Origin: a virus
DNA length: 46,886 nt
Virus record (IMG/VR): IMGVR_UViG_3300003690_000025
Span: 1-46,886 of that record
Direction: 5' to 3' (one strand)
Shown here: one piece after another, positions 1 to 5,620 of the stretch
How positions within the stretch are numbered: position 1 is the stretch's first letter
Layout of the letters: every line of letters starts with the position of its first letter
Notes under the pieces: model-generated
The model's input: only the letters and a program-made list of their open reading frames with translations
Database searches by the model: none
Told to the model about the DNA's origin: nothing
Translations under genes and position numbers: made by a program

Positions 1-40
1 GTTTTTGGTATTTGCTAGGGGTGGGGGTTGTTTGTACCGG

Positions 41-115
41 GTACCTGTAATTGAAGTACCTGTAATTGTAATTACTAGTACTAGTATTACTTGTAATTGT
101 AATTACTAGTATAAG
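41..115. repeat. AT-rich direct repeats at the left end, possible operator or origin
   Basis: The 13-mer GTACCTGTAATTG occurs at 41-53 and 56-68. The 20-mer TGTAATTGTAATTACTAGTA occurs at 61-80 and 92-111, a 31 bp period, with ACTAGT palindromes inside and between the copies. A -10-like TATAAG lies at 110-115 but has no good -35. The repeats sit upstream of the first rightward gene. If the genome is circular they also lie beside the leftward promoter near 46.8 kb. Iterated AT-rich sequence of this kind suits an operator or a replication origin; which one is inference. Confidence 0.55.
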
Positions 116-219
116 AGTAATTATTTTTGGAAGGGTCTGGGAAACCTTTTAATCTATCTCTTGACAAAAGCGGACTTCCGGGGATAATCGGGGGTCTGGT
201 TACTGAGGAGGTAATGAAA

Positions 220-555
220 ATGATAGTGCGTGTATTGGAGTATCAGAAGATCGGCAAGGGTAACTTGCTAGGTAAGGCGGACTTGCTCCTTGAGGGTGTT
301 GGCCTGGAGCTCAGGGGCTGCAGCCACATCGAGGGAAAGACTGGCGCGTTCATTGGTCTGCCGTCTCGTGAGTACAAGGATGAAGATACTGGCGAGAGGC
401 GGTGGTTTCAGGTTGTAAGGTTTCCGGACTCGGAAGATTACTACGAGTTTCAGCGGGTATCTGTAGCCGCTATTGAGAAACACAACGCTGGAGACATGCA
501 GGCGGCACAATCGGAGCCGTTTGCCCAGGATTCTGTTGACGACGTGCCCTTCTGA
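220..555 (+). CDS. SpoVG-like small protein with an SSB-type acidic C-terminal tip
   Basis: The start is placed at ATG 220 because GAGGAGG at 205-211 sits 8 nt upstream; ATG 214 is too close and a TTG at 127 has no such site. This gives 111 residues. The core, with an LxGxSHIEGKTGAFIGLPSR-like stretch followed by a FQVVRFPDSE strand, resembles the compact SpoVG fold (nucleic-acid binding). The last residues are acidic and end in DDVPF, like the DDIPF tip of bacterial single-stranded DNA binding proteins, which recruits repair and replication partners. A role in handling single-stranded DNA, or in attracting host SSB-interacting proteins, is inferred. It is the first gene of the rightward operon, next to replication genes. 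Confidence 0.6.
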   Translation: MIVRVLEYQKIGKGNLLGKADLLLEGVGLELRGCSHIEGKTGAFIGLPSREYKDEDTGERRWFQVVRFPDSEDYYEFQRVSVAAIEKHNAGDMQAAQSEPFAQDSVDDVPF

Positions 556-572
556 GCGTAGAACATAGCGTT

Positions 573-1259
573 ATGGATGCTGAGGTATACAACCAGACCC
601 AGATGGACTCTGGGAAGCTCAACGGGGGCCGCATAGTGCAGCTCGTACGGCACTTTCAGAGGGCTTCTGGGCTGGATGTGGATGGTAAATGTGGTCCGGA
701 GACGCTATCCCACCTCCATATGCATCAAAGCCCTGCCCGGTTTGGTCTGAATCCGGGTTTTGGGCACGAGGTTCTTACGATTGCACGCGAGTATATCGGT
801 AAAGGCGAGGTAGGGGGCAACAACCAGGGCCATTGGGTAGCCTTGTTCAAGGGTGAAGAGCGTGAAGACGTTGATTTAGGCCCCTGGTGTGCAGCGTTTC
901 TCTCCTTTGTCATCAAAACCGCTGCAGAGGCCCGCGATAAGCCTCTACCCTTCCGGGTATCCCAGGGAGCGAAGCGATTGTACAAGAATGTGGGCGCGGT
1001 TGGTGGTTTTACTAGCACTCCACAGCCTGGAATGCTCGTATGCTGGGATAGAGGCGATGTTGTCAACGGTAAGAAGAACGTATTCGGCCATATAGGTATT
1101 GTCGAGTCCGTTATCTACGATGCGGACGGTCTAGTTGAGTTCACAAGCATTGAAGGCAACAAGGGGAGCTTTCGACGCACGCAGGGCAAGGTCCGACGTA
1201 TCCAACACTACCCTGGCAACGACCGGCTCGAAGGATTCGCGATACTACCAGAAGTCTAA
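573..1259 (+). CDS. CHAP-domain endolysin with N-terminal peptidoglycan-binding-like segment
   Basis: This 228-residue protein is a probable peptidoglycan amidase or endopeptidase. Residues about 18-50 (GLDVDGKCGPETL) match the peptidoglycan_binding_1 signature. The rest is a CHAP domain with the expected nucleophile in GPWCAAF (Cys106), the histidine in FGHIGIV (His173) and a polar residue in IEGN (Asn196). No signal peptide is visible, so export would rely on a holin. It lies in the first operon, more than 33 kb from the holin/spanin-like cassette, which is unusual for a lysis gene. The ribosome site is weak, and ATG 603 is an alternative start. Confidence 0.85.
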   Translation: MDAEVYNQTQMDSGKLNGGRIVQLVRHFQRASGLDVDGKCGPETLSHLHMHQSPARFGLNPGFGHEVLTIAREYIGKGEVGGNNQGHWVALFKGEEREDVDLGPWCAAFLSFVIKTAAEARDKPLPFRVSQGAKRLYKNVGAVGGFTSTPQPGMLVCWDRGDVVNGKKNVFGHIGIVESVIYDADGLVEFTSIEGNKGSFRRTQGKVRRIQHYPGNDRLEGFAILPEV

Positions 1260-1270
1260 AAGGGGGAACT

Positions 1271-1543
1271 ATGGAACAACGCTTCAATGCGTGGGCATTG
1301 ACAGGGGTATTCGTGCCGAATGCCATCCTGGCTGCAGGGGACGTGTCCTGTCGGGCAAAGCTGGTATATGCCAAGCTGCTGCAGGGCTGTGATAGCACCG
1401 GCATCAGCCGGCCAAGGCAAACACAGATGGCCGTAGAGCTGGGCATGAACGTCAAGACGCTCAGGAAGGCGATATCTGAACTCGTCAAGGCAGCCTACGT
1501 CCCTTCCGGAAGTCCCTATGGGTGGTTCTCCGGAGCAGTGTGA
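1271..1543 (+). CDS. N-terminal half of a winged-helix replication protein (split by frame)
   Basis: The 90-residue frame encodes the helix-turn-helix part of a phage replisome-organiser-type protein: a FVPNAIL opening, an RAKLVYAKLL helix, then SRPRQTQMAVELGMNVKTLR as the recognition unit. Family members continue directly into a wing (GNGxSxxF) and a C-terminal domain. Here the wing appears in the next frame, in the overlapping downstream ORF. The start has an AAAAGGGGGAACTATG context. The last 10 or so residues do not look like the family. A +1 shift, a genuine split, or a base error near 1500-1545 are all possible. It would bind DNA at an origin; this is inference from the family. Confidence 0.65.
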   Translation: MEQRFNAWALTGVFVPNAILAAGDVSCRAKLVYAKLLQGCDSTGISRPRQTQMAVELGMNVKTLRKAISELVKAAYVPSGSPYGWFSGAV

Positions 1544-2120
1544 CGATGGTGAAATTATTAGACATGGTGGAAACGGTGTTAGCGGCGTTTTTCCTGTTGT
1601 GGCCCTTGTTGATCTGTACAATGTTGAATTTGCGGGGAGGAAGGGTCGTGATCGGGTAAATCAGATCTCCCCCAGCTCTCGTCGCTACCTTCAGCTCAGG
1701 ACTCGTTGGCGTGAACATCCGGACCTGGAGTGGTGGAGGGGGGTGTTTAAGCGTGCGGCCCAGTGTGACATCCCGATGGGCAAGGCGGTGTGGTGGCCCA
1801 AGGGTTTTAACCTGGACCAGTTCACGAGGCCGGACAAGCTGGATAAGCTTTTGAATGGGGAGTACGACCCGCCGGAGACTATCAACCTGTCGGATACTCG
1901 AGCGGCCCGTGAGAGGTATGCGAAGATCCGAGAGACCGCGATTGAAAGAATCCGCACGTACCTGATGAGCTGTCACCATGAGGGCAAGTCTCCCAAGGCC
2001 GGCTTCGCGGAGATAGGCGGACAGGTCCGACAGATACTGGTAGCCGAAGGCTGCGAGTGGATGGGGGATGAGCTGGAGAAGTACGCGACACAATACTGGC
2101 AAGGCTTGAGGAGGCAGTAA
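1518..2120 (+). CDS. C-terminal half of the winged-helix replication protein
   Basis: This 200-codon frame is in the +1 frame relative to the upstream ORF and overlaps it by 26 nt. Residues about 14-28 (IRHGGNGVSGVF) look like the wing of the upstream winged helix. The segment HPDLEWWRGVFKRA, then KGFNLDQFTRPDKLDKLLNGEYD, matches the conserved C-terminal region of phage replication proteins, which bind the helicase or its loader. The first dozen residues after ATG 1518 look non-family. The body is therefore real, but the start is uncertain: it may be made by frameshift from the upstream gene. It overlaps the next gene by TAATG. Confidence 0.65.
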   Translation: MGGSPEQCDDGEIIRHGGNGVSGVFPVVALVDLYNVEFAGRKGRDRVNQISPSSRRYLQLRTRWREHPDLEWWRGVFKRAAQCDIPMGKAVWWPKGFNLDQFTRPDKLDKLLNGEYDPPETINLSDTRAARERYAKIRETAIERIRTYLMSCHHEGKSPKAGFAEIGGQVRQILVAEGCEWMGDELEKYATQYWQGLRRQ

Positions 2121-2320
2121 TGGCGAAGAAGAAGATTGAGATAAAGGGCAGATGGGTTGGTTATACACCCAGCGGTGGTAGCCGTATCGAGGACCAGGAG
2201 GAGGCTCTGCGGCTATTGCGCCGAAGGACCTGTTTTGAGTGTGAACATGAGCAGTCATCCGATGGGCCTTGTGAGAAGTGTGGTGGGTCTTGTGAGTGGA
2301 GGGGGAGGGGAAATGAATGA
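2120..2320 (+). CDS. Small zinc-finger-like protein
   Basis: A 66-residue basic protein preceded by a GAGGAGG-type ribosome site. It has two cysteine pairs, CFEC and CEKC, with a further GGSC, spaced as in a zinc ribbon. Such small zinc proteins often bind nucleic acid, but no specific function is recognised. It starts in the stop of the preceding gene (TAATG) and overlaps the methyltransferase start by 8 nt, so the three are probably translationally coupled. Confidence 0.65.
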   Translation: MAKKKIEIKGRWVGYTPSGGSRIEDQEEALRLLRRRTCFECEHEQSSDGPCEKCGGSCEWRGRGNE

Positions 2321-3191
2321 GTTGGCTTTATTCGCGGGTGCTGGTGGAGGAATACTCGGTGGTCAGCTCCTTGGGTGGCGAACCGTCTGCGCAGTCGAAA
2401 ACGACGCCTATGCCGCAAGCATACTTGTCGCCCGTCAAAACGACGGGTGCTTGGAGCCGTTTCCGGTCTGGGATGACGTTAGGACATTTAACGGAAAGCC
2501 GTGGCGAGGAGTTGTTGACGTTGTATCGGGCGGGTTTCCGTGCCAGGACATCAGCGCGGCTGGAGGAGGGGCGGGGATTAGTGGTTCCCGAAGCGGGCTC
2601 TGGGTGGAGTTTGCTAGGGTCATTTACGAAGTTCGACCCCGATACGTCTTCGTGGAAAACTCGCCAGTTCTCACTTCTCGGGGGCTCGGAGAGGTACTCG
2701 GAGACCTGGCCGAGATGGGGTACGATGCGGAGTGGGGAGTGCTTGGAGCGCACCATGCCGACGCGCCTCATAAGCGAGATCGAATCTGGGTGTGCGCCCA
2801 ACGACAACAAGCGGGACAAGTGGCCTACCCCGCGTGCGAGCCCGAACGAGAACCGTCAAACAAAGCCATCCCCGACCCAACTCGCATGCCGGCGCGGCAT
2901 GAGCCTAGCTGTGGCTGTGAATCTATGGCCTACACCAGCGGCGACAGACTACAAAGGCAGCTCCAGAAAGGGGCAGAGGCGCGGCCAGCTAACCGACCCG
3001 GCAATGGGCGTGATCCCGGCTGGTGGGAGTCTGAACCCAACGTGGGTCGAGTGGCTGATGGGGTGGCCGCTCGGGTGGACCGACTTCGATGTGTCGGAAA
3101 CGGACAGGTCCCAGCGGTGGCAGCAATGGCGTGGGGCGTTCTGTCCCAGCGACTCGGGAAACCACGCGCCACAAAAGGAGAATTGAAATGA
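2313..3191 (+). CDS. DNA (cytosine-5) methyltransferase
   Basis: A 292-residue C5-cytosine methyltransferase. Motif I is LFAGAGGG near the N-terminus (SAM binding). Motif IV is GGFPCQDIS with the catalytic nucleophile Cys77. Motif VI is FVENS, motif VIII RDRIWV, and motif X GNGQVPAVAA at the end. The region between VIII and X, the target-recognition part, is short and low in obvious structure. I place the start at ATG 2313 behind GGGGGAGGGG; an upstream in-frame start would run through the preceding gene. It probably protects phage DNA from host restriction, as no restriction enzyme is nearby. Almost its whole length is also open in the +1 frame (2317-3186). Confidence 0.9.
   Translation: MNELALFAGAGGGILGGQLLGWRTVCAVENDAYAASILVARQNDGCLEPFPVWDDVRTFNGKPWRGVVDVVSGGFPCQDISAAGGGAGISGSRSGLWVEFARVIYEVRPRYVFVENSPVLTSRGLGEVLGDLAEMGYDAEWGVLGAHHADAPHKRDRIWVCAQRQQAGQVAYPACEPEREPSNKAIPDPTRMPARHEPSCGCESMAYTSGDRLQRQLQKGAEARPANRPGNGRDPGWWESEPNVGRVADGVAARVDRLRCVGNGQVPAVAAMAWGVLSQRLGKPRATKGELK
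2317..3186 (+). CDS. Long overprinted frame inside the methyltransferase, WPTP / NPxWVEWLMGW family
   Basis: A 289-codon frame in the +1 frame of the methyltransferase. Its ATG lies 4 nt after the methyltransferase ATG, so both could use the same ribosome site, and its stop lies 5 nt before that gene's stop. It has ordered features: FDPDTSSWKT at residue 106, a W-P-R-x-G-T-M-R-S-G stretch near 130, WPTP at 169 and 204, and NPTWVEWLMGWPLGWTD at 240-256. I recall these same motifs, in this order, from proteins in other phages, often near cytosine methyltransferases. They may be a real overprinted gene, or a family that exists only as frame-shifted reading of methyltransferase genes. Function unknown. 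Confidence 0.5.
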   Translation: MSWLYSRVLVEEYSVVSSLGGEPSAQSKTTPMPQAYLSPVKTTGAWSRFRSGMTLGHLTESRGEELLTLYRAGFRARTSARLEEGRGLVVPEAGSGWSLLGSFTKFDPDTSSWKTRQFSLLGGSERYSETWPRWGTMRSGECLERTMPTRLISEIESGCAPNDNKRDKWPTPRASPNENRQTKPSPTQLACRRGMSLAVAVNLWPTPAATDYKGSSRKGQRRGQLTDPAMGVIPAGGSLNPTWVEWLMGWPLGWTDFDVSETDRSQRWQQWRGAFCPSDSGNHAPQKEN

Positions 3192-3277
3192 GAATAATAA
3201 GCTTAGGCGACCCCAACCAGGTACAACTAGATCTATTCTGTAACGAGTCATGCACGAGCGGCTACTGCGCTACGTGA
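3188..3277 (+). CDS. 29-residue cysteine-containing peptide
   Basis: A short frame, MRIISLGDPNQVQLDLFC then NESCTSGYCAT, with three cysteines near the C-terminus. Its ATG has a strong AAAGGAG site at 3174-3180 with 8 nt spacing. It overlaps the methyltransferase stop (ATGA). The good ribosome site and tight placement argue that it is translated. Function unknown. Confidence 0.5.
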   Translation: MRIISLGDPNQVQLDLFCNESCTSGYCAT

Positions 3278-3292
3278 TAGGAGGGATGACCG

Positions 3293-3991
3293 ATGCTATA
3301 CGACCACATCGCTAAACTATTCAGAGCATACAACCGCCGCATGACGGAGTCGGCAATTAGCAACTATGTAGAGTTCGCCCGAGACTACGACGATCTGGTG
3401 GTGGAACGAGCCGTCACGGAGATGATTGATAACGCCTCCCAGTTCCCCACCCCGGCGGAGCTGAAGAAATACCTTCGCGCTTATTCTGTGGCAAAGCAGC
3501 GACCGTGCAAGACCTGCAATAATGTGGGTTGGACGCTTGATGAGCGGCTAGAAGATGAGCATGGCTTTAAGATTATTGGTGGTGGCCTGGGCCTGCCGTG
3601 CCCCTGCGGCGCAGAAATAAGCGGATCGGCTCCGGACATGATGACCTTTGACCAGGCCCGGCGCTGGACCTTGGCTCGTGTCTTGGCTAGAGAAGTAGCC
3701 TTGCGGGCTCGGGGCGAGGGCTGGGCTGGTGGCACAACCAAAGAGTTCGCTTTCTACTGGTGGACCAAGAAAGAGGCAGCCAAGTGGATAGATCTAGTAG
3801 ACAAGGTCGCGGCCTTTGCTCTCGTGTACGTCACAGGGCTCTTGAAAGACTACGAGCCGTTTCGTTGTGCGAGCGACCCTTATGGTGTAGTGGGTGAGAT
3901 TATAGACCGCGTAAACGCAGGAGAGATACCAGATGATTACATTTTCGGTGCCGATAGTCCCCAAAGGCAAGGCACGTCACAGAACGGCTAA
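3293..3991 (+). CDS. Helicase-loader-like protein (G39P / loader-and-inhibitor type) with zinc knuckle
   Basis: A 232-residue protein with a GGAGG site upstream. The first 65 residues (FRAYNRRMTESAISNYVEFARDY, then FPTPAELKKYL) resemble the helical N-terminal domain of phage helicase loaders of the G39P type: a conserved helix, a run of aromatic residues, then FPP/T near residue 50. A cysteine cluster, CKTC at residue 66-69 and CPCG near 103, could bind zinc. The C-terminal half is unassigned. It would load the phage DnaB-type helicase (38391-40193); this link is inferred. RusA starts inside its 3' end. Confidence 0.5.
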   Translation: MLYDHIAKLFRAYNRRMTESAISNYVEFARDYDDLVVERAVTEMIDNASQFPTPAELKKYLRAYSVAKQRPCKTCNNVGWTLDERLEDEHGFKIIGGGLGLPCPCGAEISGSAPDMMTFDQARRWTLARVLAREVALRARGEGWAGGTTKEFAFYWWTKKEAAKWIDLVDKVAAFALVYVTGLLKDYEPFRCASDPYGVVGEIIDRVNAGEIPDDYIFGADSPQRQGTSQNG

Positions 3992-4406
3992 CGGTCGTGC
4001 CTACACGCCGCAGAAGCAAGTCCACTGGGAAGCACAGTTCGCCCTGTTCTCCAGCCAATATAAACCCGCCCAGCCTATGGATGGCCCCCTGTGGGTAGAG
4101 GTCGTGGCGGTGTTCCCGAGGCCGAAGCGGTTGCGCCGGAAGGTGGATGCCAAGGAAAGACCCGGCCTGCTGCCGATGGATAAAAAACCGGATTGTGATA
4201 ATGTGGGCAAGAGCGTCTTGGACTCCTTGCAGACCATGTTTTTTCGCGACGACTGCACAGTCACCTCATTGAAGGTGGAGAAATACTATGAAGAAATTAC
4301 GGGAACGGGTCCTCGGGTTGAAATCAAAATCGGCTTTGTCGAAAAAAGGCGACAAGCTGAAGCTATTGGAAATGCGATGGACTGTACAATCGCCCCATAT
4401 TTCTAA
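3933..4406 (+). CDS. rusA: RusA-family Holliday junction resolvase
   Basis: A 157-residue RusA-type endonuclease that cuts four-way DNA junctions during recombination and before packaging. It starts with the family's FSVPIVPKGKARHR opening. The catalytic acidic cluster is present: KPDCDN (Asp87 and Asp89), LDSLQ (Asp97) and FRDD (Asp106, Asp107). The length is slightly above the usual 120 or so, with a short C-terminal extension. It overlaps the loader-like gene by 59 nt with GGAG ahead of its ATG, so it is coupled to replication genes. It probably resolves intermediates made by the exonuclease/annealing pair on the other arm. Confidence 0.88.
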   Translation: MITFSVPIVPKGKARHRTANGRAYTPQKQVHWEAQFALFSSQYKPAQPMDGPLWVEVVAVFPRPKRLRRKVDAKERPGLLPMDKKPDCDNVGKSVLDSLQTMFFRDDCTVTSLKVEKYYEEITGTGPRVEIKIGFVEKRRQAEAIGNAMDCTIAPYF

Positions 4407-4551
4407 AGAAGGACAAGACGATATCTTCTACCTGATAGAGGAAATCCACCGGTCCAGGGCGGATCTGCAGCTAGCCAATAGCGTAATCGAAATGTTGAGC
4501 TACGAGCTGTCCTTCGCGTACGGCCACGGCTCAAAGACAATGCATAACTAA
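4288..4551 (+). CDS. Small hypothetical protein
   Basis: An 87-residue frame starting inside rusA (119 nt overlap) behind AAGGTGGAG. The N-terminus is lysine-rich, followed by a helical, slightly acidic segment (DDIFYLIEEIHRSRADLQLANS). No family recognised. It ends in the ATG of the lytic transglycosylase, suggesting coupling. A shorter start at 4372 is possible. Confidence 0.5.
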   Translation: MKKLRERVLGLKSKSALSKKGDKLKLLEMRWTVQSPHISKEGQDDIFYLIEEIHRSRADLQLANSVIEMLSYELSFAYGHGSKTMHN

Positions 4552-4979
4552 TGGACGCCGTTCTAATCTGCATCCTCCTCCTCGGAGGACATGACTTCAA
4601 TAAATATGAGCTCGGTGAGCGCATGACGCACTGCGTTGACCTCGTGCAACGCGCCGACGAGGCTGGTGTAGACCCTCATCTCACCGCTGCCCTGGCCTAC
4701 TACGAGAGCCACTTCAACCACCGGGCCGTCTCAAAGGCCGGCGCTCGTGGGGTGCTTCAGGTGATCCCCTACCACCACTGCCCCCGAAAGGGCGAATGCG
4801 ACTATGTTGGGGTGGGGCTGAAAGCCCTCAAGAGACTGCTGAAGCGAAAGAGAGATCCACTCATGGCGGTATGCCACTACAACGGGGGAACCCGCTGCGG
4901 CAAACGCTCCAAGCGATGGGCGAAACACGTCGTCCGAACCGCCAAGCGCCTGAGACGTGTGGACATCTCGGCCAACTGA
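4551..4979 (+). CDS. SLT-family lytic transglycosylase
   Basis: A 142-residue lytic transglycosylase that would cleave the glycan strand of peptidoglycan. The catalytic glutamate is Glu52 in ALAYYESHF, followed by the family motifs AGARGVLQVIP and AVCHYNGG. A short hydrophobic N-terminus (DAVLICILLLGG) may be a signal or an anchor. The C-terminus is very basic. It may act in lysis, or be carried in the virion to help DNA entry. The phage thus has two separate peptidoglycan-active enzymes in this block. Confidence 0.8.
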   Translation: MDAVLICILLLGGHDFNKYELGERMTHCVDLVQRADEAGVDPHLTAALAYYESHFNHRAVSKAGARGVLQVIPYHHCPRKGECDYVGVGLKALKRLLKRKRDPLMAVCHYNGGTRCGKRSKRWAKHVVRTAKRLRRVDISAN

Positions 4980-5015
4980 TGGCATTATCTACCAATCACC
5001 TGTATGGAGCTACAG

Positions 5016-5171
5016 ATGCTGAAGAAGAAGCCGACCAAGCTGAAGAAGAAACATACCAAGCTATCGTTTCACGATACCTGGAAGCTGCAGGGAGCCAAAG
5101 CCAACCCGTTCGATGTCTTAAGGACAAAGTTCTCAGAAAAGCTTAAAAAACATAAAAGCAAGAAGAAGTAG
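5016..5171 (+). CDS. 51-residue lysine-rich protein
   Basis: MLKKKPTKLKKKHTK at the start and KKHKSKKK at the end; about a third of residues are lysine. The start is set at ATG 5016 because it has the same GGAGCTACAG leader as the next gene. It is probably a nucleic-acid-binding or DNA-condensing small protein; this is inference from charge alone. It overlaps by a TAG-GAG junction with the leader of the next gene. Confidence 0.6.
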   Translation: MLKKKPTKLKKKHTKLSFHDTWKLQGAKANPFDVLRTKFSEKLKKHKSKKK

Positions 5172-5180
5172 GAGCTACAG

Positions 5181-5288
5181 ATGCCGAAAGTAAAGAAAGG
5201 CGGCAAGGTCGTCAGTTATCCTTATACCACCGCAGGCAAGGCAGCAGCAAAGAAAGCCAAAGCCAAGAAAAAGAAGCGAAAGAAGTAA
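5181..5288 (+). CDS. 35-residue basic protein of the PYTxAGKAAAKK type
   Basis: MPKVKKGGKVVSYPYTTAGK followed by an alanine/lysine tail. Small proteins of this pattern, with PYTxAGxxAAK and a basic tail, are common in podovirus genomes next to terminase genes; this is from memory. Function unknown, possibly DNA binding or a minor virion peptide. It has the GGAGCTACAG leader and its stop overlaps the next start (TAATG). Confidence 0.65.
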   Translation: MPKVKKGGKVVSYPYTTAGKAAAKKAKAKKKKRKK

Positions 5289-5620
5289 TGACACGCAAGT
5301 CGGCGGCAGCCCAGGTGGATGAGGAGCTCTTAGAGTTATATCATAGAACTTCTGCCGCTACCCGTAACGGCGACCTGGAGGAGGCGGCTGATGCGGTGCT
5401 GCAAGCGACTTGCTACCACGGGATTGTGAATGGCAACATCAAGGCGCTGGAGCTTTTCATGGTGGGCAGTGGTGTGATCCAGGGCATCCAGCAGCGCCAG
5501 CGTGCGGCTCGGAGCATGGCGGCCAGCGCTGTCAAGCTTTTGGGTGATGGTAGTGATCTCTCTGAAGAAGAGAAGCCAGTAGACTACGAGAAGGCGCTGC
5601 GCGAATCAGGCAAGGAATGA
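5288..5620 (+). CDS. Candidate terminase small subunit
   Basis: A 110-residue helical, mostly acidic protein with no clear family motif. It sits directly upstream of the large terminase and overlaps it by ATGA, the classic place for the small subunit that recognises the packaging site. A central helical region (EEAADAVLQATCYHG, then ALELFMVGSG) could oligomerise. It is shorter than most small terminases and I see no helix-turn-helix, so the call rests mainly on position. Confidence 0.45.
   Translation: MTRKSAAAQVDEELLELYHRTSAATRNGDLEEAADAVLQATCYHGIVNGNIKALELFMVGSGVIQGIQQRQRAARSMAASAVKLLGDGSDLSEEEKPVDYEKALRESGKE

Noticed and set aside
1485-2258. Long reverse frame (257 codons) opposite the replication protein
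   Set aside because: It is a shadow of the coding strand: arginine/proline/serine-rich, no ribosome site, no recognisable motif.
4796-5146. 116-codon forward frame overlapping the transglycosylase and the lysine-rich gene
   Set aside because: It conflicts with two genes that have better ribosome sites and motifs, and shows no protein-like pattern.
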